Source: an uncultured Exiguobacterium sp.
GTDB taxonomy: Bacteria > Bacillota > Bacilli > Exiguobacteriales > Exiguobacteriaceae
NCBI GenBank assembly: GCA_913775715.1
Contig: CAJYMC010000005.1
Span: 1 to 64,000 of the forward strand
Length of the DNA: 64,000 nt
Direction of reading: 5' to 3'
Positions within the stretch are counted from its first letter, which is position 1. Every line of letters starts with the position of its first letter. The notes under the pieces are model-generated. The model was given only the letters and a program-made list of their open reading frames with translations, was not told where the DNA came from and made no database searches. A program made the translations under genes and the position numbers. Positions 42,946-52,634 of the stretch are shown here, piece by piece.

Positions 42946-44511
42946 TTAGGATCGTTGCGTCGAGTCCATCGTATCATGAATGAGATAATCGTTCTTTCCG
43001 GCATGTTTGACGCGGTACATCGCTTGGTCAGCATGCTGAATCAGCGTATCGAGATCGACACCATGGTCCGGCGAGTAGCTGAGTCCGATGCTCGTCCGGA
43101 TTTCAATCGTTACTTCAGCGAACATGTAAGGGTTGTCTTGCAAATACGTCAACAGGTCTGCGGCATAGGCATGGAGCGCGGCGACGGTCGGATGACGATA
43201 GAGTAAGAAGAACTCATCTCCGCCGACACGAGCTGCGAACCCGTGTGCGCGAGCCCGTTCCTCAAGCAAACGAGCGATGTGAATCAAGAAAGCGTCACCG
43301 ATTTGATGGCCATACGTATCATTAATTGCTTTGAAACCGTCGAGGTCGACGACGATGATCGCAACTCGATTAAGTTCGAGTAACTCTTGCGCCGCGCGTT
43401 CGTAAAAGCTCCGACGATTCGCAATCTTCGTCAACGGATCGTGGTAGGCGAAGAAACGAATCGTTTGCTCCGCTTCCTTGAAGGACTGAATATCGCGGAT
43501 CAACAGCATTCCGTGCAGCTCTTGTTCGATGAAGACGAAGTCGGCATCCATGACGACGTAGCGTTCTTGTCGTTGTGCTGTTAAAATCTTCGTCTCGAAT
43601 TCGTTGAATTTCCGTTGCGACAAAAAGTGCGTCATGTAATGCAACGACCAATCGGCTTGTTTTTTGTCCGGTAAGTAACTCGAAAATGTACATGCCGTTA
43701 AGTCGTCTGTCTCAAACAGGCGATGAGCGGCCGGATTGGCACTTTCGATCCGCCCGTCCCGGTCAAGCAGCAGGATTGCCGAAGGATTCAAATTGTAAAG
43801 CGTCGCGAAGCGCTTTTGGTATGACGCGAGATAATCGAACCGGCGCATCGCAATCGCAAGAGCTCCTGCCCAGAACAAACCGCCATACATATAGGCATAC
43901 GGTGGCATGATGCCATAAAACGACCAGTAGCCGAAGGCGACATCCCAAGCAAGAACGAGAACGGCGACACTCAACAAAACGTTAATGATGCCGCGACGCG
44001 CATCCTTCAACTGTGTTCGCGCATATACAAGCAGACCGATGACAAGAAGGTGAAAGACGTTTCCGACCGTCATCGTCACTAAATATTGCGTATTGAATTC
44101 CGGGTAGATGAACTGCCCGGCCTGCATGAATTGTTGACTGTTGATGACGTTCGTCTGGAATACGTATGTCGTCAGCACGATGCCCATCGGCAGATAGAAA
44201 ATCCACGGATAGAGCAGTCGTGGCATCCGTTTCCATAAATTCGAGACGCGAAAGATGAAATGGAGCGATGTACTGAAGACGATTAGACCGGCATTCCCGA
44301 ACCAGTAGGTCACGAACGCCGGACTCGACTCGATTGGGGAGGCGTTTCGGAAAAATTCACCGAGGAACAACATCCCGTAAGCGAACGTGAATAAACTGAG
44401 CAACCGGTGTTGTGAACGTGATGGATTGCGTAAGAAAATATCGACCGCCATATAGAACATGATGAAGGTCGGAATCAGATAGACGATAGCAAAGAGAAAC
44501 AAGGATGACAT
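42946..44511 (-). CDS. Membrane-bound diguanylate cyclase (7TM-PAS-GGDEF)
   Basis: 521-aa protein. Seven N-terminal helices (about residues 1-225), of the kind that precede histidine kinases or cyclases, are followed by a PAS segment (LYNLNPSAILLLDRDGRIE) and a GGDEF domain with intact RVGGDEF at about residues 427-433. It should make cyclic di-GMP from two GTP. The inhibitory I-site RxxD upstream of GGDEF is absent (RAHG), so product inhibition is unlikely. First gene of an operon with a K+ channel-like gene and an unknown gene. Confidence 0.92.
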   Translation of the reverse strand: MSSLFLFAIVYLIPTFIMFYMAVDIFLRNPSRSQHRLLSLFTFAYGMLFLGEFFRNASPIESSPAFVTYWFGNAGLIVFSTSLHFIFRVSNLWKRMPRLLYPWIFYLPMGIVLTTYVFQTNVINSQQFMQAGQFIYPEFNTQYLVTMTVGNVFHLLVIGLLVYARTQLKDARRGIINVLLSVAVLVLAWDVAFGYWSFYGIMPPYAYMYGGLFWAGALAIAMRRFDYLASYQKRFATLYNLNPSAILLLDRDGRIESANPAAHRLFETDDLTACTFSSYLPDKKQADWSLHYMTHFLSQRKFNEFETKILTAQRQERYVVMDADFVFIEQELHGMLLIRDIQSFKEAEQTIRFFAYHDPLTKIANRRSFYERAAQELLELNRVAIIVVDLDGFKAINDTYGHQIGDAFLIHIARLLEERARAHGFAARVGGDEFFLLYRHPTVAALHAYAADLLTYLQDNPYMFAEVTIEIRTSIGLSYSPDHGVDLDTLIQHADQAMYRVKHAGKNDYLIHDTMDSTQRS

Positions 44512-44605
44512 GGTGCTCCGCCCTTCTGGATGATTTTTAGGTAGATAGTCTCAGTATAGTGGGCGAAGATCATACAGACGGAATGAAATTTCAAAAAAAG
44601 GGGAA

Positions 44606-45439
44606 TCAATCAAGATTTAATGTCAGACGTCGTATTTTGGCGACTCCTTCAAGTCCTGATGGGTCATGCTGTGTCTTATGGGCAACGAATTGTTCGTCGG
44701 CTTCCGTCGTTCGTATCCGTAAGGGGCGTTTGTTGCCGTGAACGACTTCGAAGATCAGTTCAGCCAGTGCTTCCGCTGATTGACGATTGGCATGACGCGC
44801 TCGGTAGGTCTGCAGGTAAGCGGTGATGATCGGTTTGAAATCGTCTTCGTGTAAGCCACCGGTCTGTTCCAGTTGATCGAGGACGGTTGCGGTGAAGTTT
44901 GTCTCGACGGCAGCCGGTTCGATCAAGGTGACGTCAATGTTGAAGTACGGTTTATAGTAGGTCGCAAGACTTTCGAACAATCCTTCAATTGCGAACTTAC
45001 TGGCACAATACAGCTCATTCATGGGTTGACCGACGAGACCGCTGACGCTTGATGTCGCGACCAAGTGACTACCGTCCGGTGCTTGTTTGAGTAAAGGGAG
45101 GCAGGCTTCGATTGTCCGAATGACACCGAAGACATTCGTTTCGAACAGGCGATTGATCTCATAACTCGTTGCTTGTCCAAGTGCGCGCAACAAACCATGA
45201 CCAGCGTTACAGAACACGACGTCGAGGTGATCGACCTCTTGTTCGATTTGCCGGACGGCTGCTTTGACGCTTGTTTCATCGGTCACGTCGAGCGGTAAGA
45301 AGGTGAGTGTCGGTAACGATATGGTCATTTCATCGGGACTCCGGACACCAGCGTAGACGGACCAGCCGGATTCTGCGAATCGTCGCGCCGTCGCGAGACC
45401 AATGCCGGAAGAAGCACCTGTGATCAACATCGTTTGCAT
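44606..45439 (-). CDS. Short-chain dehydrogenase/reductase (1)
   Basis: 277-aa classical SDR. NAD(P) motif TGASSGIGLAT (about residues 7-17), NAGHG, catalytic Ser in VATSSVSGLVG, and YCASKFAIEG with Tyr and Lys. The Arg after strand 2 (GVRSPDEM) favours NADP. Divergent from the DeoR-type operon, from which it is separated by 128 bp, so it may share regulation. Substrate unknown. Confidence 0.9.
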   Translation of the reverse strand: MQTMLITGASSGIGLATARRFAESGWSVYAGVRSPDEMTISLPTLTFLPLDVTDETSVKAAVRQIEQEVDHLDVVFCNAGHGLLRALGQATSYEINRLFETNVFGVIRTIEACLPLLKQAPDGSHLVATSSVSGLVGQPMNELYCASKFAIEGLFESLATYYKPYFNIDVTLIEPAAVETNFTATVLDQLEQTGGLHEDDFKPIITAYLQTYRARHANRQSAEALAELIFEVVHGNKRPLRIRTTEADEQFVAHKTQHDPSGLEGVAKIRRLTLNLD

Positions 45440-45567
45440 ACAGATTCCTCCGTTCTAAAAGTAATTGTCCTTCATTATTTACCCGAATTCCGATAGAACT
45501 ATTTGCATTAAAATTGCATAAATTAATGAAAAAACTTAAAATGAAGAAAAAAAGGAGGGACGGAGCG

Positions 45568-46323
45568 ATGGGGCAAATCGACAGATTGCAACAGATGCGC
45601 GAATGGATCAAGACGAGTCCTGAAATTTCGCTCGATCAATTAATGCAGGAGTATCAGATTTCACGGGATACCGCACGTCGTGATGTCATCGTCCTCGAAC
45701 AAGAAGGGGAGATCATCCGCGTCAAGAACGGATTAGTCCGTGCTGGTGGAACGCTTGCGTATGAGCAACGAACGGAGAAACCGGAAAAACGACGGATTGG
45801 ACAGCGCGCGGCGCATCACGTCCAAGCGAACGACCGTTTGTTGCTCGATGCTGCAACGACCGTATCTGAGATGGCACGCGCACTTCCGCCGTATCCGCTT
45901 CAAGTCATCACGAACTCACTCGATATCGCCGATCACGTCGGAGCGCGGAGTGATATTGAGCTGTACGTCACGGGAGGACGTTTCGACCGGCATGCGCGCA
46001 GCTTGAGTGGGATCAAGACGGCAGACGATATTCTGAATTATCAAGTCGATTGTGTTTTTCTTGGAGCATGTGGATTGACGGAAGAAGGACTTTTTGCGGA
46101 ACAACTCGAAGAGGCGGTCGTAAAGAAAGCAATGATTCGAAGCGCGACCCGTGTCATCGTCCTCGCGGACCATACGAAATTCAATAAGCGTTTTTTGCAT
46201 AAGGTCTGTGATTGGGAACAAATAGATGTCCTCGTCACCGACCAAGTACCGGACACATCGTGGCAAGAACGACTACACCATTACAACGTCGAACTTGACG
46301 TGACAGAGGAGGAAACAACATGA
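45568..46323 (+). CDS. DeoR family transcriptional regulator
   Basis: 251-aa repressor. The N-terminal helix-turn-helix (ISLDQLMQEYQISRDTARRDVIVLEQEGEIIRV region, about residues 19-52) is followed by a sugar-phosphate-sensing DeoRC domain with ITNSLDIA, YVTGGRFD and GACGLTEEGLF. The ATG has AAAGGAGG nine bases upstream; an earlier in-frame ATG lies in AT-rich leader sequence. Its stop overlaps the next gene's start (ATGA). The family usually senses a phosphorylated sugar or polyol. The upstream region has two TTGCAT direct repeats (45503-45508 and 45515-45520), possible operator half-sites. Confidence 0.9.
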   Translation: MGQIDRLQQMREWIKTSPEISLDQLMQEYQISRDTARRDVIVLEQEGEIIRVKNGLVRAGGTLAYEQRTEKPEKRRIGQRAAHHVQANDRLLLDAATTVSEMARALPPYPLQVITNSLDIADHVGARSDIELYVTGGRFDRHARSLSGIKTADDILNYQVDCVFLGACGLTEEGLFAEQLEEAVVKKAMIRSATRVIVLADHTKFNKRFLHKVCDWEQIDVLVTDQVPDTSWQERLHHYNVELDVTEEETT

Positions 46324-47369
46324 ACCCGATTCAAACAACGCTCGTCGGATTCGGCTTTTCAGCGGTGACGTTCCACGTTCCGTTCTTACAGGCATTACCG
46401 GCATTTGAAGTGACGCAAGTCGTCTCCAGTCGACCGGAACAGGTAGCGCGCTATTTTAGTGAGGCGACGGTCATCGCGACACTTTCTGAAGCCTTACAGG
46501 ATGAGAACACGGAGCTCGTCATCATCACGACACCAACGGCACTCCATTTCGAAATGGCAAAACAAGCGATTGAAGCAAAAAAGCACGTCTTACTCGAAAA
46601 GCCGGCCGTCGTAACGATCGAAGAAGCACTGGCGCTGCAAACGTTAGCGAAACAACACGGCGTTCAAGTCGCAGTCTATCAAAACCGTCGCTTTGACGGT
46701 GACTTCCTGACACTTGAACAATTGATGGAAATGAACGAGATCGGCGACTGGCAAGTCATCGAATCACGCTTTGATCGCTATCGTCCGGTCGTTCGGGAAC
46801 GCTGGCGGGAACAAGCGGGAAGTGGCTCTGGCATCCTGTTTGATCTCGGCTCACACTTACTCGATCAAGCACTTGTCTTGTTCGGAGAACCGGATGCACT
46901 GACAGGCGACGTCTATCTGCAACGTGACGGCGCTGTCGTCGATGACGGTTTTCATGTCACGCTACATTACGGTACGCGTCGTGTTATTCTTCGTTCGACG
47001 TCTTTCATCCAAGGACCAACCCCGCGTTTCGAGTTTCATGCGACGCGCGGCAGTTACATCAAGTACGGAATGGATCCGCAAGAAGGACGACTTGCGAAAG
47101 GTCATCCTGTCGATGGACATCTCGGTGAAGATGAAGTGGATTCCTACGGCTACCTCCAAATTGCCGATCAGCCCGTCGAGCGTCTCGCAACACTTCCAGG
47201 CAGTTATGCGACGTTTTATGAACAGTTGGCGGAAGGACTTCGCGGAGGACGAGTACCTGTTGATTTGCGCGACGCTGAAAAAACGATGCGTTTGATTGAA
47301 GCGGTGCGTATCAGCAGTGATGAAGGACGACGCCTCTTACGAAAGGAATGGGATGCATGGAAGAATTGA
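46320..47369 (+). CDS. Gfo/Idh/MocA oxidoreductase, IolW/YvaA-like
   Basis: 349-aa NAD(P)-dependent sugar or polyol dehydrogenase. N-terminal Rossmann fold with VGFGFSAVTFH, the conserved EKP motif (LLEKPAVV, about residue 92), and LFDLGSHLLDQAL in the substrate domain. From memory of the family it is close to B. subtilis YvaA (IolW), an NADP-dependent scyllo-inositol 2-dehydrogenase, sharing VYQNRRFDGDFLT and RWREQAGSGSGILFDLGSH-type segments. Scyllo-inositol as substrate is an inference. It is coupled to the DeoR gene and overlaps the UPF0303 gene by 13 bp. Confidence 0.9.
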   Translation: MNPIQTTLVGFGFSAVTFHVPFLQALPAFEVTQVVSSRPEQVARYFSEATVIATLSEALQDENTELVIITTPTALHFEMAKQAIEAKKHVLLEKPAVVTIEEALALQTLAKQHGVQVAVYQNRRFDGDFLTLEQLMEMNEIGDWQVIESRFDRYRPVVRERWREQAGSGSGILFDLGSHLLDQALVLFGEPDALTGDVYLQRDGAVVDDGFHVTLHYGTRRVILRSTSFIQGPTPRFEFHATRGSYIKYGMDPQEGRLAKGHPVDGHLGEDEVDSYGYLQIADQPVERLATLPGSYATFYEQLAEGLRGGRVPVDLRDAEKTMRLIEAVRISSDEGRRLLRKEWDAWKN

Positions 47370-47827
47370 AGGTGTTGCTAGCGGAAGAGGACGAACTCGT
47401 CCTGACATCACTGACGAACACGGAAGCGATCGGGATGGGGCATGAGTTGATTGGACGGGCAATGAAGGAGAACTTATCGATCGCCGTTGAAATCAAACGG
47501 AACGGACAGCGTCTATATTACGCGGCGCTCGACGGTACCGCGCCGGATCAGGAAGAATGGATCCGCCGGAAATCGAACGTCGTCTTGCGGCATGGCTATA
47601 GTTCGCTCTACATGCGCCGGTATAATGAGAGTAAACATCGCTCGTACCACTCGATGTATGCCGTTTCTCCGGCTGATTATGCCGATGCCGGTGGATCGTT
47701 CCCGATCCGAATCGAAGGAGTCGGTGTCGTCGGTACGATCACCGTTTCCGGTCTATCGCAGGAAGCGGATCATCGCCTCGCGACGGAAGCGCTGCGCTTA
47801 TTGAAGAGACAACAGTTGGAGCAGTGA
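47357..47827 (+). CDS. UPF0303 family (GlcG/HbpS-like) protein
   Basis: 156-aa protein of UPF0303, which shares the HbpS/GlcG fold often labelled heme-degrading domain. Typical segments are LTNTEAIGMGHELIGRA, LYYAALDGTAPDQEEWIRRKSNVV and GSFPIRIEGVGVVGTITVSGL. The ATG (MEELKVLL) has AAAGGA nine bases upstream; an ATG three codons earlier overlaps that site. Last gene of the operon with DeoR and IolW-like genes. Members often lie with sugar and inositol genes; the function is not proven. Confidence 0.87.
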   Translation: MEELKVLLAEEDELVLTSLTNTEAIGMGHELIGRAMKENLSIAVEIKRNGQRLYYAALDGTAPDQEEWIRRKSNVVLRHGYSSLYMRRYNESKHRSYHSMYAVSPADYADAGGSFPIRIEGVGVVGTITVSGLSQEADHRLATEALRLLKRQQLEQ

Positions 47828-47864
47828 TATAGATATATGAGATGTTCTTACGATGCTCTACCCG

Positions 47865-47898
47865 CTTTCTTCAGGCGAGACATAAGCCAGTCTCTGAC
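47865..47898 (-). repeat. Degenerate intergenic repeat remnant
   Basis: Reads on the minus strand as GGCTTAT-N6-CCTGAAGAAAGCGGGTAGAG and matches a copy at 57871-57905 (GGCTTAT-N6-CCTGAGGAAAGTGAGGAGAT). It also contains a GAGAC/GTCTC inverted repeat. Part of the 350-bp gene-free stretch 47828-48177, which otherwise holds two terminators and a larger repeat. Confidence 0.5.
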
Positions 47899-47922
47899 AG
47901 CACGACGCATCGTGCTTTTTTC
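47899..47922 (+). terminator. Terminator of the DeoR operon
   Basis: Perfect stem AGCACGA/TCGTGCT with CGCA loop, followed by T6, 71 bp after the UPF0303 stop. Confidence 0.85.
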
Positions 47923-47973
47923 CTGTAGAAGTCGTGTGGAAATGTGAGGACTCCGAATAAAATAATGGAATCG

Positions 47974-48015
47974 AAAAAGTCCGAACAGATGAGAAAGAAA
48001 TCGTTCGGACTTTTT
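47974..48015. terminator. Bidirectional terminator
   Basis: AAAAAGTCCGAAC pairs perfectly with GTTCGGACTTTTT around a 16-base loop. It can stop minus-strand transcripts of the YdcZ-type genes after they pass through the repeat. Confidence 0.88.
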
Positions 48016-48039
48016 GTATACGAGGATTGATGGATTTCT

Positions 48040-48164
48040 GTTGATAGACGTGCAAGACGAAGACTCCTACGGGAAAGCGGAATAGGTGAGACCCCGCAGA
48101 CGCATAAGCGGCGAGGCGGCTCGCCTTCCGCCCGAGGAAAGCGAAGTCTTGCACGGAAATCAAC
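48040..48164. repeat. Bacillales-type extragenic palindromic repeat
   Basis: About 125-bp element bounded by GTTGAT..CGTGCAAGAC and its inverted copy GTCTTGCACG..ATCAAC. Inside are AGACTCCTACGGGAAAGCGG, GAGACCCCGCAGACGCATAA, a GGCGAG/CTCGCC hairpin and CCCGAGGAAAGCGAAGTC. This wording (ACTCCTACGGGAAAGCG ... GAGACCCCGCAGACG ... GGAAAGCGAAGTC) belongs to a repeat that I recall from many Bacillales intergenic regions. No coding capacity. Confidence 0.75.
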
Positions 48165-48177
48165 GCTGAAACTTCGG

Positions 48178-48657
48178 TCACGATGCCATCGAATCAGATG
48201 AAGCCGACACGTCTTTTCGTGTGTTCCCACGATAGACGAAGTAAAGCGCAGCCAGCATCGCAACTAGACCAAGCAGACGTTTTCCGTCGAGCGGGACGAC
48301 GACGCCACCGAACGCACCGATGTGGTCAATGACCATACCTGCTGCGAGTTGACCGATGACGGTCGCGATACTAGCTGCCGTGACACCGATTTGCGGGACA
48401 GCAAGAATCGTCAGGAAGAGATAACTGACGCCGAACAGGACGGCGCTCAGTTGCCAACGTGGTGCTTCAAGTAAGAGCAAGACGTTTCCTTGACCAAAGA
48501 ACAAGATGGCGAGTGCGAGAATCAGCATTCCGGTAAAGAACGTCAGGAACGTACTCTCTAGCGCCCCTGCCTTTTGACTGAAGGCACCATTGATCGAGGA
48601 CTGAGCGCTCAGCATCACGCCGCCGAGTAATGTAAAACCGAGTAATAGAATATTCAT
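48178..48657 (-). CDS. DMT family half transporter, YdcZ (DUF606) type (2)
   Basis: 159-aa membrane protein with five hydrophobic helices, of the YdcZ/DUF606 branch of the drug/metabolite transporter superfamily. It starts MNILLLGFTLLGGVMLSAQSSINGAF, with the Ser-Ile-Asn-Gly typical of the group. Its start lies 12 bp downstream of the stop of the paired gene, and the two halves probably form a heterodimer. An ArsR-type regulator is upstream on the same strand. Substrate unknown. Confidence 0.85.
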   Translation of the reverse strand: MNILLLGFTLLGGVMLSAQSSINGAFSQKAGALESTFLTFFTGMLILALAILFFGQGNVLLLLEAPRWQLSAVLFGVSYLFLTILAVPQIGVTAASIATVIGQLAAGMVIDHIGAFGGVVVPLDGKRLLGLVAMLAALYFVYRGNTRKDVSASSDSMAS

Positions 48658-48669
48658 GAGCGAACCTCC

Positions 48670-49098
48670 TTAAAAGATAAGAAATAAAGCGACGAGCATC
48701 AAAGCAGAAGCCATTAGCTTATCGCGATTAATTGGACGTTTCGGGCTACCAAGCCAGCCATTATGTTCGATGACCATGCTGGCGATCATCTGTCCGATGA
48801 TGACACTGATCATCGCGAGACCGACACCGACGAGCGGGATACTAATGATCAGAATCGTCAAGTAGATACTACCGAGTAGACCACCGAGCAAGGTCCATTT
48901 CGGTGCGCGGAATGTATAGCCGAGCGAGCCTTTTCCGAAGAAGAGAACGATCAGTCCGATGATGATCGTACCGGCGAAGAAGTTATAAAAGCTACTTTCG
49001 AGTTTTCCGACGAAGTTCCCGAGTTCACCATAGATGGCTCCTTCGACACTTAAAGCGATACCCGCAAGTAACGCGAGTACGTAATACACGATTTTCAA
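48670..49098 (-). CDS. DMT family half transporter, YdcZ (DUF606) type (1)
   Basis: 142-aa five-helix protein paralogous to the next gene (LAGIALSVEGAIYGELGNFVGKLESSFYNFFAGT and ISVIIGQMIASMVIEHNGWLG parallel its sequence). First gene of the pair. A palindrome nearly identical to the one before the arsR-type gene lies just upstream of its start, implying control by that repressor. Confidence 0.85.
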   Translation of the reverse strand: MKIVYYVLALLAGIALSVEGAIYGELGNFVGKLESSFYNFFAGTIIIGLIVLFFGKGSLGYTFRAPKWTLLGGLLGSIYLTILIISIPLVGVGLAMISVIIGQMIASMVIEHNGWLGSPKRPINRDKLMASALMLVALFLIF

Positions 49099-49124
49099 TA
49101 GAATTCACCCTTTCACGAATCTAA

Positions 49125-49144
49125 ATATCGAGAAATGTCGATAT
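49125..49144 (-). promoter_or_regulatory. Probable ArsR-type operator before the YdcZ pair
   Basis: ATATCGA-GAAATG-TCGATAT (20 bp) is an inverted repeat with 7-bp arms between the arsR-type gene and the transporter pair. The same arms recur at 49492-49511. Confidence 0.75.
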
Positions 49145-49163
49145 GTAAGGCGAGGAGAACGGA

Positions 49164-49481
49164 TCAAAGTTCTCCTTTGAGGTACGTTGCGAGCTCCTGG
49201 ATTTTTTCTTCATTTCGCCGGTAATACGTCCATTTGCCGTGACGTTCGGATTCGAGCAATCCGACTTTTTGCAACATCGCAAGATATTGGGAGACGGTCG
49301 ATTGAGATAAGTTCGCCTTCTCTTGGATATCTCCGACGCAAATGCCTCCCTTGTCCGACAGATTCGTCGCGAGATGGGCCGTCGGCTTATTGAAATGAGT
49401 CTCGGGATCCTTGAGCCAGCGTAAGATATCAAGACGTACCTCGTTCGATAATGCCTTGAATAGATCCACTTGATTTGTCAT
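49164..49481 (-). CDS. ArsR/SmtB-type transcriptional regulator
   Basis: 105-aa winged-helix repressor. Recognition region ANLSQSTVSQYLAMLQKVGLLE and wing GKWTYYRRNEEKI are typical. There is one Cys in GGICVGDI (about residue 52), but the metal-binding ELCVCDL motif of classical ArsR is not present, so a non-metal ligand is likely. It lies upstream of two DMT half transporters, and matching palindromes precede both transcription units. Confidence 0.9.
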   Translation of the reverse strand: MTNQVDLFKALSNEVRLDILRWLKDPETHFNKPTAHLATNLSDKGGICVGDIQEKANLSQSTVSQYLAMLQKVGLLESERHGKWTYYRRNEEKIQELATYLKGEL

Positions 49482-49491
49482 ACGCTTAAAC

Positions 49492-49511
49492 TAATCGATG
49501 ATTCTCGATAT
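49492..49511 (-). promoter_or_regulatory. Probable autoregulatory operator of the ArsR-type gene
   Basis: On the minus strand ATATCGAGAATCATCGATTA has the same arms (ATATCGA, TCGATTA) and 6-bp spacer as the site at 49125-49144. It begins 10 bp upstream of the regulator start. Confidence 0.72.
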
Positions 49512-49526
49512 GTCAATCCAAGACAC

Positions 49527-49970
49527 TTAAGGTTGGACGAATGCATGCTTTAAAAGTCGATGTGTTACCTTGGTTGCCGTATACGGCTCAAAACCAAATC
49601 GTTCATAAAATGTACTGGCATCGTCCGTATAGAGCCAGAGCTCGGAATACGTCAACAGCGCTTCTGGGATGATTTTCTCAAGCAGTTGCGTACCGACACC
49701 GTGATGTCGTATTTCCGGTAAGACATAGACATGACGAATCCGACCGACGTCGTTCGTGTCGGTTTGTTTCATATAACCCCCGCACGCAATGACGTGTCCG
49801 GAAAGAGATAAGGCAACGAACAATGCCTCACCGTCCTCTTGAAACGTTTCATTTCGTCGTTCACGTAGCATCCGTTCAATAAAGGGATAGCCTTCCTGTG
49901 TACTCTTTGATAAGATTGGTAACCAGTTGAAGTCATCAAAATCGTTGACCCGTTCGATTGTCATCTCCAT
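49527..49970 (-). CDS. GNAT family N-acetyltransferase
   Basis: 147-aa acetyltransferase. VGRIRHVYVLPEIRHHGVGTQLLEKI (about residues 72-97) holds the acetyl-CoA loop (RHHGVG), and STFYERFGFEPY the C-terminal motif. ATG follows GGAGG with an eight-base spacer. No functional clue from neighbours. Confidence 0.88.
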   Translation of the reverse strand: MEMTIERVNDFDDFNWLPILSKSTQEGYPFIERMLRERRNETFQEDGEALFVALSLSGHVIACGGYMKQTDTNDVGRIRHVYVLPEIRHHGVGTQLLEKIIPEALLTYSELWLYTDDASTFYERFGFEPYTATKVTHRLLKHAFVQP

Positions 49971-50140
49971 CTGTCATTCCTCCTTCTTCTCCCTTGGATA
50001 TTCCTTTTTCAGGAGCTAGAAAAACACGAATCGAGAATCAATTCGAGCTTTTTTTAAATAGAGACTGGATTTTTAAAAGACGTTTTGCGTATAATGAGAA
50101 GTAATGGATTGAACGCAAATGAAAGGAAGTGGCCGTCACA

Positions 50141-50665
50141 ATGAGCCTCAGCCGTTTAAGTAAAGAAGAGATTACTGATCTTTCGCTGATCGAATTCGTC
50201 AACGAAATGTTGCAAGAAGCTGGCGAACAGCCAATCACGTTCGATGACATCACGTCAGAAATCGAAAAGTACCATACGTTTACAGATGAAGAAGACAAGT
50301 TCGAGAAACTTGCTCAACTCTATACAGACATGAACATCGACGGAAACTTCGTCAACGTCGGAGCGAACCGTTGGTCACTCCGCGCTTGGTATCCGTTCGA
50401 TAAGTCGGATGAGGATCTCGTCATCGAAGCGCGTCAACGTGGAGAACTCGATGAGTTTGAAGAAGAGTTCAACTATGATGCAGAAGAAGATGAGTTCGAG
50501 ACGATCGAAGACGATCTCGATACATTCGCGAAGACAGCGGACTATGATTCAGCTGACGATAGCGAAGACGACGATACGTTCAAAAAAGTCGCAGCCATCG
50601 ATGATCTCGATGACGATCTCGACGAAGAAGATTTAGAAGACTTCGAAGAAGAAGAGGAAGTCTAA
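50141..50665 (+). CDS. rpoE: RNA polymerase delta subunit
   Basis: 174-aa delta subunit, found only in Firmicutes. The N-terminal winged-helix domain (MSLSRLSKEEITDLSLIEFVNEML, to about residue 95) binds RNA polymerase. The C-terminal half is disordered and extremely acidic (runs of Asp and Glu), which lowers non-specific nucleic acid binding. The ATG used aligns with the B. subtilis start; a GTG four codons earlier is too close to GGAA. Precedes pyrG as in B. subtilis. Acidic tail is longer-range low complexity than usual coding sequence. Confidence 0.95.
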   Translation: MSLSRLSKEEITDLSLIEFVNEMLQEAGEQPITFDDITSEIEKYHTFTDEEDKFEKLAQLYTDMNIDGNFVNVGANRWSLRAWYPFDKSDEDLVIEARQRGELDEFEEEFNYDAEEDEFETIEDDLDTFAKTADYDSADDSEDDDTFKKVAAIDDLDDDLDEEDLEDFEEEEEV

Positions 50666-50688
50666 GTACGATCAACCACAACTGTACA

Positions 50689-50716
50689 GCTGCTATTTCC
50701 CTATAGAAATGGCAGT
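50689..50716 (+). terminator. Terminator of rpoE
   Basis: CTGCTATTTC and GAAATGGCAG form a stem around CCTATA, followed by T6. Confidence 0.85.
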
Positions 50717-50771
50717 TTTTTCGTTGACGGCTGACGAACGAGTACGAAAATTTTTCTTTGAAAAATTAGGC

Positions 50772-50810
50772 TTGACGAAGTTTTCCGAATGACGTAAGTT
50801 AGTCATGGGC
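50772..50810 (+). promoter_or_regulatory. pyrG promoter with GGGC start site
   Basis: TTGACG, 17-bp spacer, TAAGTT, then six bases to GGGC at 50807-50810. The B. subtilis pyrG transcript also starts pppGGGC, the sequence needed for reiterative G addition when CTP is low. Confidence 0.85.
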
Positions 50811-50818
50811 TTCTTTAA

Positions 50819-52531
<1,713 letters not shown>

Positions 52532-52546
52532 AAAGAAAGGTAATCA

Positions 52547-52592
52547 AAGACGCGGTAACCTTCAGCATCATTGAAGGTCACCGCGTCTTTTT
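52547..52592. terminator. Terminator of pyrG
   Basis: AAGACGCGGTAACCTTCA pairs with TTGAAGGTCACCGCGTCTT (one mismatch), followed by T6. Confidence 0.93.
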
Positions 52593-52634
52593 TGATTGAT
52601 TAGATTAAGAACTACATATTATAGAAGAAAAACG

